Origin: Blastococcus haudaquaticus
Lineage (GTDB): Bacteria; Actinomycetota; Actinomycetes; Mycobacteriales; Geodermatophilaceae
Assembly (NCBI RefSeq): GCF_900230285.1
Contig: NZ_OCNK01000001.1
Location: 434,001-498,000 of the forward strand
Reading direction: 5' to 3'
DNA length: 64,000 bases
Within the stretch, counting starts at the first letter, position 1, and each line of letters opens with the position of its first letter. The position numbers and the translations under genes were made by a program. Below, in pieces: positions 28,391-37,209 of the stretch. The notes below the pieces were generated by a model. The model saw only the letters and a program-made list of their open reading frames with translations, was not told where the DNA came from and did not search any database.

Positions 28391-29932
28391 TTAGCTGCCG
28401 TAGCGCGACGGCCGGCTCGGCCGGCCGCCACCGGAGCGCGGGCCCCGGTCGCCGTACGAGCTGCCCGAGGAACGCTCGCCGTACGAGGACCCCGAGGAGC
28501 GCTCGCCGGCCGGACGCGGCTTGTCGCCGAACGAGCGGCGCGGGCCGCCACGGGAACCGCCGGTGGGACGGTCCCCGTCACGACGCGGACGCCCGCCGGG
28601 GCCGCCACCGCCGCGGCGCATGTCGCGCTGGGTGCGCTCCTTCGGCTCCACCGCGACGCCCTTGGCGACGAGGTCGAGGATCGCCTGGTCGCCCGGACGG
28701 ATCCGGTCGATCGCCGGGTCGACCTTGGCCGTGCGGAAGCGTCGCTTGGACTGGCCCACCTGGTCGGGCAGGAGCAGCGAGACGACGACACCGGCGGCAC
28801 CGGCGCGGGCGGTGCGGCCCGAACGGTGCAGGTAGGTCTTGGCGTCCGTCGGCGGGTCGTAGTGCAGGACCAGCGAGACGTCGTCCACGTGGATGCCGCG
28901 AGCCGCGACGTCCGTGGCCACCAGGACCGGTGAGCGTGCGTCGGTGAACTCCTCCAGGGCGCGCTTGCGCGCGGCCTGGGGCAGACCACCGTGGATGGCC
29001 TCGGCCTTGATGCCGGCGGCCTGCAGGTTCTCCGCGAGCCGGTCGACGCCGAGCTGGGTACGGGCGAAGACGATCGTCCGGCCGGGGCGGCCGGCGAGCT
29101 CGGTGGCGACAGCCAGCTTGTCGCGGAACGCGAGGCTGAAGGCCAGGTGCTCGGCGGGCGGGGCGTCGTCCCCGGCCCGCTTGACCTCGTGCCGGGCCGG
29201 GTCCTTGAGGTAGCGGCGGACCAGGGAGTCGACCTCGCCGTCCAGCGTCGCCGAGAACAGCAGGCGCTGGGCGTTGCGGTCGGTCTGGTCGAGCAGCTCC
29301 TTGACGACCGGGAGGAAGCCCAGGTCGGCCATGAAGTCGGCCTCGTCGAGGACGGTGATGACGACCTCGGCGAGGGTGGCCTCACCCTGGCTGATCAGGT
29401 CCTGCAGCCGGCCGGGGGTGGCGATGATGACGTCGACGCCACGGCGGAGCTGCTGGATCTGGCGGTACATCGGCGCGCCGCCGTAGACGGTGGCGAGCTG
29501 GACGCCGGTCGCCTGCCCGAGCGGGGCCAGGTTGTCGTGCACCTGCTGGGCGAGCTCGCGGGTCGGCACGAGGACCAGCCCGCGGGGGGCGCGCCGGCCG
29601 TTCTTCACCTCGGCGCCGATGCGGGCGAGCAGCGGCAGGCCGAAGGCGAGGGTCTTGCCCGAGCCCGTGGCGGCCTTGCCGAGCACGTCGCGGCCGGCCA
29701 GGGCGTCGGGCAGCGCCGACGTCTGGATGGCGAACGGACGGTGGATGCCCCGGCGCTCGAGCGCCGTGACGAGCGGCTGGGGCAGGCCCAGCTCGTGGAA
29801 CGTCGGGCCGGTCGGGGCCTCGACGGCGTTCTCGGTGGTGATGTCCTCGGTCGTGCTGACTTCGGCGGTGATGTCTTCGGGGGTGGTGACGACCTCGTTC
29901 GACTCGAACGAGACAGGGTGGATCACAGTCAT
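28391..29932 (-). CDS. DEAD-box RNA helicase
   Basis: Product of 513 residues, ATP-dependent RNA unwinding in ribosome assembly or RNA decay. Q motif FAIQTSALPDAL near residue 67, Walker A AATGSGKT at 87-94, PTRELAQQ near 122, DEAD in VLDEADFM near 195, SAT near 224, and helicase C-terminal ARGIHVDDVSLVLHYDPP and HRSGRTARAG near 345-375. The tail after about 430 is Arg/Gly-rich with repeated ERSSGSSYG units, a disordered RNA-binding extension. The N-terminal 40 residues are Thr/Glu-rich. The 255-base leader upstream (29933-30187) has no other gene. Confidence 0.95.
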   Translation of the reverse strand: MTVIHPVSFESNEVVTTPEDITAEVSTTEDITTENAVEAPTGPTFHELGLPQPLVTALERRGIHRPFAIQTSALPDALAGRDVLGKAATGSGKTLAFGLPLLARIGAEVKNGRRAPRGLVLVPTRELAQQVHDNLAPLGQATGVQLATVYGGAPMYRQIQQLRRGVDVIIATPGRLQDLISQGEATLAEVVITVLDEADFMADLGFLPVVKELLDQTDRNAQRLLFSATLDGEVDSLVRRYLKDPARHEVKRAGDDAPPAEHLAFSLAFRDKLAVATELAGRPGRTIVFARTQLGVDRLAENLQAAGIKAEAIHGGLPQAARKRALEEFTDARSPVLVATDVAARGIHVDDVSLVLHYDPPTDAKTYLHRSGRTARAGAAGVVVSLLLPDQVGQSKRRFRTAKVDPAIDRIRPGDQAILDLVAKGVAVEPKERTQRDMRRGGGGPGGRPRRDGDRPTGGSRGGPRRSFGDKPRPAGERSSGSSYGERSSGSSYGDRGPRSGGGRPSRPSRYGS

Positions 29933-30187
29933 GCGGGGTGGGGCTCCGATACAGCTCGGAGCGCGTCCCGTGGAAAAGGAAGGCGCCTCAGGTACCGGCG
30001 TCCTTCACTGGCGATCGTCTGCGCCCAGGGATGGAACGCGGGATCTGCACGGATGCGCTCATGCCCGGACAAACCGCCCGGGAGGATGACCGGCCTGTGT
30101 GCCGGTATGCCTAGGTTAGCAGCGAGGACCGCCGGACCATTCCCCGGAACAGGGTGGGGGCCGTCACCCTGCGTCAACCCTGCGGCA

Positions 30188-31264
30188 TCAGCCCTGCAGC
30201 GCGGTGTACCCGGGACGGACGACCTCGTCGAGCAGGCGGGCGCGCTCGTCACCATCGATGAAGGCGGCCGCGAGAGCACGTTCGGTGACCGTCCGGACGT
30301 CGTCCCAGGACCAGCCGAACGTGGTCGCGACGTCGGTGACCTCGCTGCTGACCGAGACGCCGCTCATCAGCCGGTTGTCGGTGTTGAGGGTGACCGCGAA
30401 GCCCAGCCGGTGCAACCGGTCCACGGGGTGCTCGGCCAGGGAGGGGTAGGCGCCGGTCTGCACGTTGGACGACGGCGCGATCTCGAGGACCACCTGCTCG
30501 TCCAGCACGCGCTGCGCCAGCGGGCCGAGCGGGCCGTCGACCGGCACCTCGTCGGCGATGCGCACCCCGTGGCCCAGCCGCTCGGCGTGGGCGCCGTCGA
30601 GCGCGGCCCGGATGCTGTCGATGCCGGCGGCCTCCCCCGCGTGGATGGTGCGGTGCGCGCGGGCGCCGTCCAGCACGCCGATGGCCGACAGGATGCGGTC
30701 CGGCGGGAAGCCGATCTCCGGACCCGCCAGGTCGAAGCCGACGACGCCCCGGCCGCGGTGGCGGACGACCAGGCCGGCGACCTCGTCCCAGCGATCGGCC
30801 TGGCGCATGGCGCAGAGCAGGGCGCCCACCCGGATCGGCGTGCCCGCCTCGGTGGCCTCGCGGCTGCCGACGGCGAAGCCGTCCACCATCGCCTCGACCA
30901 CCTCGTCGATTGCCAGCCCCCCGGCGGTGGAGAGCTCGGGGGCGAACCGCACCTCCGCGTACACCACGCCGTCGGCGGCGAGGTCGAGCGCGCACTCCCG
31001 GGCCACCCGGTGGATCGCGTCAGGGTGCTGCATGACGCCGACGGTGTGCGCGAACGTCTCCAGGTACTGCACCAGCGAGCCGGAGTCGGCGGCCTGCCGG
31101 AACCAGGCCCCCAGGCTGTCGGCGTCCGACGCGGGCAGTTCCCGGTACCCGTGCTCCTCGGCGAGCTCCAGCACCGTCTGCGGCCGCAGGCCGCCGTCGA
31201 GGTGGTCGTGCAGCAGGACCTTCGGGGCTCGGACGACGTTTCCGATGTTCAGCGGTGCAGGCAC
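30188..31264 (-). CDS. add: Adenosine deaminase
   Basis: Product of 358 residues. It converts adenosine and deoxyadenosine to inosine forms, the substrates of purine nucleoside phosphorylase. Zinc ligands His19 and His21 in LLHDHLDGG, then HAGEAAG (third His and catalytic Glu) near 200, and TLNTDN (Asp pair) near 295; the substrate-binding DLAGPE precedes them. GTG 31264 is chosen because TACGTT lies six bases upstream, giving a leaderless start; the open frame further left is a shadow of the ABC permease. Last gene of the nucleoside region on this strand. Confidence 0.95.
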   Translation of the reverse strand: MPAPLNIGNVVRAPKVLLHDHLDGGLRPQTVLELAEEHGYRELPASDADSLGAWFRQAADSGSLVQYLETFAHTVGVMQHPDAIHRVARECALDLAADGVVYAEVRFAPELSTAGGLAIDEVVEAMVDGFAVGSREATEAGTPIRVGALLCAMRQADRWDEVAGLVVRHRGRGVVGFDLAGPEIGFPPDRILSAIGVLDGARAHRTIHAGEAAGIDSIRAALDGAHAERLGHGVRIADEVPVDGPLGPLAQRVLDEQVVLEIAPSSNVQTGAYPSLAEHPVDRLHRLGFAVTLNTDNRLMSGVSVSSEVTDVATTFGWSWDDVRTVTERALAAAFIDGDERARLLDEVVRPGYTALQG

Positions 31265-31270
31265 CAGGGG

Positions 31271-31276
31271 AACGTA
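31271..31276 (-). promoter_or_regulatory. Probable -10 box of add
   Basis: TACGTT on the minus strand, six bases before the GTG of add. It falls in the 14-base gap behind the ABC permease stop, so add may have its own transcript besides read-through. Confidence 0.45.
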
Positions 31277-31278
31277 GC

Positions 31279-32106
31279 TCAGCTCGACCCGCGGTCCTGC
31301 CACCGGAAGGTGGCCACGCAGAGCAGCAGCCCGACGACGCACCACGCGGCCAGGACCAGCGCCGTCCGGCCCAGCTCCCAGGTGCCGGCCGGCTCGGAGG
31401 CGGCCATGACGTCGGGGAGGAACACCGCGCGCAGCCCCTGCGCCATCCACTTCAGCGGGAAGAGGGCCGCCACGGTCTGCATCCACGTCGGGATCTCGCT
31501 GAACTGGAAGAACACCCCGGAGATGAACTGCAGCAGGAGCGCGAAGGGCGTCACCGTCGCCGAGGCCGAGCGACCGTTCTTCGCCAGGCTGGACAGGGCG
31601 ATGCCCAGCAGGGTGCACCCCGCCGCGCCGAGCCCGGCCACCCAGGCGAAGGTCAGCCAGTCGGCACCCGAGGGCAGGTCGATGTCGTAGAAGACGACGC
31701 CGATCAGCAGCAGGATCGCGATGATCGCCAGGGTGACGGCGAGAACCTGCACCACCTTGCCGACGAAGTAGGCGCTCCTGGGCATCGGCGTCCCGGCGAG
31801 GCTCTTCAGCGTCCCGTCGGAGCGTTCCGTGGCGATGCTGATCGCCATGTTCTGCAGGCTGGCGCCCAGGATGCCGGCCGCGATGATGCCCGCCATGAAG
31901 TACTGCGTGAACGTGACGCCGTTGCCCAGGTCGAAGTCGAGCACCGCCCCGAAGACGACCAGCAGCAGGACCGGCAGCATCAGGGTGAAGACCACCGACT
32001 CCCGCTGCCGGAAGAACTCCTTGAGCTCCACGGACGCGCGGGACCGGTAGACGCTCGGCAGGGAGGGCAGCGGCCGGGCCGTCGCCACGGGCTTCGTCGC
32101 GGTCAT
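31279..32106 (-). CDS. ABC-2 type exporter permease
   Basis: Product of 275 residues with six hydrophobic helices and a cytoplasmic N-terminal SRASVELKEFFRQRESVVF amphipathic stretch, the layout of DrrB-like ABC-2 permeases. FSEIPTWMQTVAALFPLKW near residue 200 matches the conserved ABC-2 segment before the last helix. It overlaps the ATPase gene by four bases (ATGA), so both form one exporter for a drug, lipid or polymer; the substrate is unknown. It separates deoA from add in an otherwise nucleoside-related region. Confidence 0.9.
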   Translation of the reverse strand: MTATKPVATARPLPSLPSVYRSRASVELKEFFRQRESVVFTLMLPVLLLVVFGAVLDFDLGNGVTFTQYFMAGIIAAGILGASLQNMAISIATERSDGTLKSLAGTPMPRSAYFVGKVVQVLAVTLAIIAILLLIGVVFYDIDLPSGADWLTFAWVAGLGAAGCTLLGIALSSLAKNGRSASATVTPFALLLQFISGVFFQFSEIPTWMQTVAALFPLKWMAQGLRAVFLPDVMAASEPAGTWELGRTALVLAAWCVVGLLLCVATFRWQDRGSS

Positions 32107-32996
32107 CGGGCCTCACCGATCATCTGCAGGTAGACGTCCTCGAGGGTGGGGCGGGCCACCGCCAGGTCGGGCACCTCGCCCGGGAAGCGCGCGGAGAGCT
32201 CGCGCAGCAGTGCGGTCGGCGTCGCCGTCGCCTCGGTGCGCCGGGCGCCGTCCTCGGTCCAGCTCACGACGGCGGGGGCGGTCTCGCGCCCGCCCAGCAG
32301 GGACGGCACCGCGACCTCGACCAGCCGGCCGCGGGTGATCACGCCGACGCGGTCGGCCAGCGCCTCCGCCTCGTCCAGGTAGTGGGTGGTCAGCAGCATC
32401 GTGGTGCCGAGTTCGCGCAGCGACCGGATGAGCGACCAGAACTGGCGGCGCGCCTCGGGGTCGAAGCCGGTCGTGGGCTCGTCCAGGAAGAGCAGCGTCG
32501 GACGGCCGACGATGCCGAGGGCGACGTCGAGCCGGCGGCGCTGTCCGCCGGACAGCGACTTCCCGCGGACGCCGGCCTTCTCGGTGAGGCCGACCAGCTC
32601 GAGGACCTCGTCGGGATCACGCGGATCGGCGTAGTAGGACGCCTGGGCGGTGAGCATCTCGCGGGTGGTCAGCTGGCTGTCCCCGGCGCCGGACTGCAGC
32701 ACGATCCCCAGCTGCGCCTTCCAGGAGCGCGCGCCGTCGGCGGGGTCCTCCCCCAGCACCCGCACCTCGCCCGCGTCGCGGGACCGGTAGCCCTCGCAGA
32801 TCTCGACGGTCGTCGTCTTCCCGGCGCCGTTCGGTCCGAGCAACGCGAAGATCTCGCCCCGGCGGATGTCGAGGTCCAGACCGTCGACGGCGACGAAGTC
32901 GCCGTACCGCTTGACCAGGCCACGGATGGAGATCGCGGCCTCGAGGTCGACCTGCCGGTCGTGCACGGCGGTCGCCGACGCGGGAGTGCTGCTCAC
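32103..32996 (-). CDS. ABC exporter ATP-binding protein (DrrA type)
   Basis: Product of 297 residues. Walker A GPNGAGKTT at 54-62, Q loop LQSGAGD near 106, signature LSGGQRRRL near 147, Walker B LLFLDEPTTG near 167, switch His in TTHYLDEAEAL near 203, then the C-terminal extension ending PTLEDVYLQM typical of DrrA and NodI-like ATPases. It drives the ABC-2 permease encoded next. GTG 32996 follows CACTGT by six bases without a ribosome site, so it may be leaderless. Confidence 0.93.
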   Translation of the reverse strand: MSSTPASATAVHDRQVDLEAAISIRGLVKRYGDFVAVDGLDLDIRRGEIFALLGPNGAGKTTTVEICEGYRSRDAGEVRVLGEDPADGARSWKAQLGIVLQSGAGDSQLTTREMLTAQASYYADPRDPDEVLELVGLTEKAGVRGKSLSGGQRRRLDVALGIVGRPTLLFLDEPTTGFDPEARRQFWSLIRSLRELGTTMLLTTHYLDEAEALADRVGVITRGRLVEVAVPSLLGGRETAPAVVSWTEDGARRTEATATPTALLRELSARFPGEVPDLAVARPTLEDVYLQMIGEAR

Positions 32997-33045
32997 GGGG
33001 AGACAGTGTCCCCCTGTGACCTGGGAGGGTGTCCGCCTCCCCCGC

Positions 33046-34317
33046 TCACGCGGTGATCCGGTCCAGGACGAGGGGCAGCGGCTCCTCGCCGGTGTCGATG
33101 CCGATCGCGCCCTCCAGCGCCTCCAGCGCCCGCGGGATGCGGGACGCGTCGTCGGTCTGCAGCTCCAGCAGCGGCTGCCCGGCGGTCACCTGCTCCCCCA
33201 CGCCCGCGGTCCACAGGACGCCGGCCGCGGCCGAGACCGGGTCCTCCTTGCGGGCCCGGCCGGCACCGAGCCGCCAGGCCGCGACACCGAGGGAGAACGC
33301 GTCCAGCCGGGTCAGTGTGCCGGTCGCCGGAGCGGTGACCACGTGGGTCTCGGCCGGGGCCGGCAGCGGCGCGTCCGGGTCCCCGCCCTGGGCGGCGATC
33401 ATGCGGCGCCAGACGTCCATCGCCCGCCCGTCGGCGAGCGCGTCCGCCGGGTCGACGTCCTCGCGGCCGGCGCCGGCCAGCATCTCCCGGGCCAGCGCGA
33501 GGGTCAGCTCGACGACGTCGGCGGGACCGCCGCCGGCGAGCACCTCGACCGATTCGGCCACCTCGACGGCGTTGCCCGCGGCGCGGCCCAGCGGCCGATC
33601 CATCGCCGTCACCAGCGCGACGGTCCGCACCCCGGCCGCCTCGCCGAGACCGACCATCGTGCGGGCCAGCTCGCGGGAGGCCTCGGGGTCCTTCATGAAC
33701 GCACCCGAGCCGGTCTTCACGTCGAGCACCAGCGCGTCGGCGCCCTCGGCGATCTTCTTGCTCATGATGGAGCTGGCGATGAGCGGGATCGACTCGACGG
33801 TGCCGGTGACATCGCGCAGCGCGTACAGCTTCTTGTCGGCCGGGGCGAGGTCGTTCCCCGCCGCGCAGATCACCGCGCCCACCTCGCGCAGCTGGCGCAG
33901 GTAGGCCTCCTCGTGCACGTCGGCCCGCCAGCCCGGGATCGCCTCGAGCTTGTCGAGGGTGCCGCCGGTGTGGCCGAGGCCCCGACCGGACAGCTGCGGC
34001 ACGGCCACCCCGCAGGCGGCGACCAGCGGCGCCAGCGGCAGGGTGATCTTGTCGCCCACCCCGCCGGTGGAGTGCTTGTCGGCGGTGGGCCGGCCCAGCG
34101 AGGAGAGGTCCTTGCGTTCCCCGGAGTCGATCATCGCCTGGGTCCAGACGGCGAGCTCCGCGCCGGACATGCCGCGGAAGAACACCGCCATGAGCAGCGC
34201 GGACATCTGCTCGTCGGGCACGGCGCCGCGCGTATAGGCGTCGATGACCCAGCGGATCTGCTCGGACGTGAGCTCACCGCCGTCGCGCTTGGTACGGAGG
34301 ACGTCGATCGCGTCCAT
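33046..34317 (-). CDS. deoA: Thymidine phosphorylase
   Basis: Product of 423 residues. It splits thymidine or deoxyuridine with phosphate into base and 2-deoxyribose 1-phosphate. The family signature KHSTGGVGDK is at 81-90, SGRGLGHTGGTLDKLE near 108 and DVKTGSGAFMKD near 188; the C-terminal alpha/beta domain contains SLGVAAWRLGAGRARKEDPV. ATG 34317 overlaps the cdd stop by one base (TGATG), showing coupling with cytidine deaminase. With the importer it makes a pyrimidine nucleoside use operon. Confidence 0.96.
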   Translation of the reverse strand: MDAIDVLRTKRDGGELTSEQIRWVIDAYTRGAVPDEQMSALLMAVFFRGMSGAELAVWTQAMIDSGERKDLSSLGRPTADKHSTGGVGDKITLPLAPLVAACGVAVPQLSGRGLGHTGGTLDKLEAIPGWRADVHEEAYLRQLREVGAVICAAGNDLAPADKKLYALRDVTGTVESIPLIASSIMSKKIAEGADALVLDVKTGSGAFMKDPEASRELARTMVGLGEAAGVRTVALVTAMDRPLGRAAGNAVEVAESVEVLAGGGPADVVELTLALAREMLAGAGREDVDPADALADGRAMDVWRRMIAAQGGDPDAPLPAPAETHVVTAPATGTLTRLDAFSLGVAAWRLGAGRARKEDPVSAAAGVLWTAGVGEQVTAGQPLLELQTDDASRIPRALEALEGAIGIDTGEEPLPLVLDRITA

Positions 34318-34733
34318 CAGCCCTGCCCCCGCTCCGCCGCGGCAACCAGGTCGTCCGGCCCGAAGGCGTCGGGCAGCACCTCGCGCATCGGCACGATGCC
34401 GAGCGACACCGTCTCGATGAGCATGTCGGCACCGCCGTGCTCCCAGAGCAGCTGCCGGCAACGACCGCAGGGCATGAGCGGCTGCCCGTCCCCGCCGACG
34501 CACGCGACGGCGACCAGGCGACCGCCGCCCGTGCGGGCGAGGTCGCTCACCATGCCGCACTCGGCGCACAGGCCCAGTCCGTACGAGGCGTTCTCCACGT
34601 TGCAGCCGGTGACCACGCGGCCGTCGTCCACGAGGCCGGCGACGCCCACGGGGAACTTCGAGTACGGCGCGTACGCGCGCGTCATCGCCTCGCGGGCGGC
34701 CGCCCGCAGGGCCTCCCAGTCCGGCTCGGGCAC
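34317..34733 (-). CDS. cdd: Cytidine deaminase
   Basis: Product of 138 residues, the small tetrameric type that turns cytidine and deoxycytidine into uridine forms. Zinc site: Cys56 with catalytic Glu58 in LCAEC, and Cys89 and Cys92 in PCGRC; CNVENASYGL at 44-53 binds the nucleoside. GTG 34733 shares one base with the stop of the permease gene (TAGTG), and GAGGAG upstream supplies the ribosome site. It lies between importer permease and deoA, as in mycobacteria where deoA and cdd are adjacent. Confidence 0.96.
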   Translation of the reverse strand: MPEPDWEALRAAAREAMTRAYAPYSKFPVGVAGLVDDGRVVTGCNVENASYGLGLCAECGMVSDLARTGGGRLVAVACVGGDGQPLMPCGRCRQLLWEHGGADMLIETVSLGIVPMREVLPDAFGPDDLVAAAERGQG

Positions 34734-36013
34734 TAGTGCTCTCCTCGTCGGTAGACCAGGCCGTCGGCCTGGGGCATGCGCAATCGCTGGGAGGCGAGCG
34801 ACAGGACGAGCAGCGTCGTCAGGTGCGGGGTGAAGGAGACGATCCCCGGCGGCAGCTCGTCGATCATGATGAAGCCGGTGAGCGCCGCAGCGGCGAACGC
34901 GCCGGCCAGGATCGCCTGCACCAGACGCCGGCGCACGGCCTGCCAGATCGCGACGCCGGCCAGCAGCACCGCGACCAGCAGCAGCAGGGCGACGACGGCG
35001 GTCCGGCTGCGCAGCTGCAGGGCGTCGGAGAACCCGAAGAGGCCCGCACCCGCGGCGAGGCCACCCGGCCGCCAGTTGCCGAAGATCAGCGCGGCGAGCC
35101 CGATGAAGCCGCGGCCGTTGGTCTGGTTCTCGCGGTAGATGCCCGCGATGAAGACCAGGAAGACCCCGCCCATGCCGGCGAGCCCGCCCGAGATGATCAC
35201 GGCGATGTACTTCATCCGGTACACGGGGACGCCCAGGGAGTCGGCCGCTGCCGGGTTCTCGCCACAGGAGCGGAGCCGCAGCCCGAACGCCGTCCGCCAG
35301 AGCAGCAGGTACGACGCCGGGATCAGCAGGACGGCCAGGATCGTCAGCACCCCGACACCGCTGGAGACGCCGCGCAGCACGCCGGCGAGATCGCTGACGA
35401 GGAACCAGTGCTTCCCCTCGAGATCGCCGAGCAGGTCCGGTCCGGAGGAGAGCACCGGCAGCGACAGCGCCGGCGGATCGCTGGACAGGGCCGGGGACTG
35501 CGTGACGCCGCCGCCGGCCTCGTTGTCGGTGTAGAAGAGCTCGGAGAGGAACCGCGCGATGCCGGCGGCGAGGATGTTGATCGCCACGCCGGACACCACG
35601 TGGTCGACGCCGAAGGTCACCGTGGCGACCGCGTGCAGCAGGCCGCCCAGCGCGCCGAACAGGACCCCGCCGATCAGCGCGGCTCCCCAGCCCCACTGGT
35701 AGCCGGCGAAACCGGCGCCCCAGGTGCCCAGGATCATCATGCCCTCGAGGCCGATGTTGACCACGCCCGCGCGCTCGGAGAAGAGCCCGCCGAGGGCGGC
35801 CAGCCCGATCGGGACGGCGAGCAGCAGGGCGGCCGACATCGTCGACGACGAGGTCAGGGCCTCCTCGCCGCTGATGGCGCGGACCACGGAGAACAGCACC
35901 AGCGCGGCCATGGCCAGCCAGAGCGCCCGCCGGACCGGCCCGCCACCGGTGAGCAGATCGGTGATCGGACCGCGGCTCGGCCGGGTCCCGGGTGAGGTGA
36001 CTACGGTGCTCAT
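34733..36013 (-). CDS. ABC importer permease 2 (nucleoside, BMP type)
   Basis: Product of 426 residues with about ten membrane helices, in the ribose/branched-chain-type permease family found with basic membrane protein lipoproteins (YufQ/NupP-like). GLFSERAGVVNIGLEGMM near residue 85 is the family signature, and GENPAAADSLGVPVYRMKY near 270 the cytoplasmic coupling segment. An inserted Pro/Ser-rich loop (near 175-205) faces outward. It pairs with permease 1, separated by 2 bases, and is coupled to cdd. Confidence 0.92.
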   Translation of the reverse strand: MSTVVTSPGTRPSRGPITDLLTGGGPVRRALWLAMAALVLFSVVRAISGEEALTSSSTMSAALLLAVPIGLAALGGLFSERAGVVNIGLEGMMILGTWGAGFAGYQWGWGAALIGGVLFGALGGLLHAVATVTFGVDHVVSGVAINILAAGIARFLSELFYTDNEAGGGVTQSPALSSDPPALSLPVLSSGPDLLGDLEGKHWFLVSDLAGVLRGVSSGVGVLTILAVLLIPASYLLLWRTAFGLRLRSCGENPAAADSLGVPVYRMKYIAVIISGGLAGMGGVFLVFIAGIYRENQTNGRGFIGLAALIFGNWRPGGLAAGAGLFGFSDALQLRSRTAVVALLLLVAVLLAGVAIWQAVRRRLVQAILAGAFAAAALTGFIMIDELPPGIVSFTPHLTTLLVLSLASQRLRMPQADGLVYRRGEH

Positions 36014-36015
36014 GC

Positions 36016-37209
36016 CTAGGCCCCCTGCAGCTCGCTGAGATTGCCGGCCGGCCCGGCTGGGCCGCCAGGGGTGCTGTCCGGGCCGGTGCCGCCGTCGCCG
36101 GCCACGGCCGCGGGGGCCTGCCCGCTGCCGCGCTCGGCGTTCCGGCGGGCGACCCGCCGGGCGATCTCGTTGGCGACGACCACCGCGAGCACGATGGTGC
36201 CCTGGATGATCGTGACCACCGACGCCGGGAAGTCCGCGATCTGCAGCGGCACCAGCGAGCGGTCGAGGAAGCCGAAGAGCAGGGCGGCGAAGGCGATGCC
36301 GAGCGGCCGGTTGCGTCCCAGCAGCGCGACGGCGATGCCGAGGAAGCCGAGCCCCGCGGTGAAGTCGGTCGTGTACGAGTGCGTCGACCCGAGCAGGTCC
36401 GGCAGACCGATGAGGCCGGCGACCGCGCCGGACAGCAGCATCGTCTTGATGACCATGCCGCGGGCGTCGACACCGCTCGCGCTGGCCGCCGAGGGCGACA
36501 GGCCGCTCACCTTGAGGTCGTAGCCGAAGCGCGTCCGGTTGAGCAGCACGGCCAGGACCACGCCGACGACGATCGCGATGGGCAGGAAGCCGTACAGCTG
36601 CCGCGGCGGGTTCGCCAGGCCGATCGCGCCGAAGATAGCGTTGAGGCCGCCCAACTGCCCGGACTCGGGGATCTCCGCCGTGCTGATGATGGACGCGCCC
36701 TCCTCGCTGCCCCGGAACGGTCCGGTGAGCAGGTAGGACGCGAGGCCCAGGGCGATGAAGTTCAGCATGATCGAGCTGATGACCTCGCTCACGCCGCGGG
36801 TCACCTTGAGCACCGCGACGATGCCCGCCCAGAGTGCCGCGACAACGACGGCCACCACGACGACCAGCAGGATGTGCAGCGGGCCGGGCAGCGCGACCGC
36901 GGCACCGACCGCGGCCGCGACGATGGTCGCGAGCCGGTACTGGCCCTCGACGCCGATGTTGAACAGCCCCATGCGGAACGCGACGGCGACCGCCAGTCCG
37001 GCGAGGAAGAGCGGGATGGCCCGGTTGACGATCACGACGATGGCGGTGACCTGCTGCGCCGGCGTCTCGCCGAAGTCGAGCATCACCTCGAACACCCGCA
37101 GCGGGTTCACCTGCAGCGCGGCCATGACCAGCGAGGAGATGACCAGCGCGACGACGACGGCGAGGACCGGCGCGAAGAGCGACATCCCGATCCGGCGGAC
37201 GACGGTCAT
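36016..37209 (-). CDS. ABC importer permease 1 (nucleoside, BMP type)
   Basis: Product of 397 residues with about ten helices, paralogous to the next permease (YufP/NupQ-like). FRMGLFNIGVEGQYRLA near residue 78 is the counterpart of the NIGLEG motif in its partner, and TRFGYDLKVSGLSPSAASASGVDARGM near 225 the coupling segment. The C-terminal 40 residues are Gly/Pro-rich and cytoplasmic. ATG 37209 overlaps the ATPase stop as ATGA. Confidence 0.92.
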   Translation of the reverse strand: MTVVRRIGMSLFAPVLAVVVALVISSLVMAALQVNPLRVFEVMLDFGETPAQQVTAIVVIVNRAIPLFLAGLAVAVAFRMGLFNIGVEGQYRLATIVAAAVGAAVALPGPLHILLVVVVAVVVAALWAGIVAVLKVTRGVSEVISSIMLNFIALGLASYLLTGPFRGSEEGASIISTAEIPESGQLGGLNAIFGAIGLANPPRQLYGFLPIAIVVGVVLAVLLNRTRFGYDLKVSGLSPSAASASGVDARGMVIKTMLLSGAVAGLIGLPDLLGSTHSYTTDFTAGLGFLGIAVALLGRNRPLGIAFAALLFGFLDRSLVPLQIADFPASVVTIIQGTIVLAVVVANEIARRVARRNAERGSGQAPAAVAGDGGTGPDSTPGGPAGPAGNLSELQGA

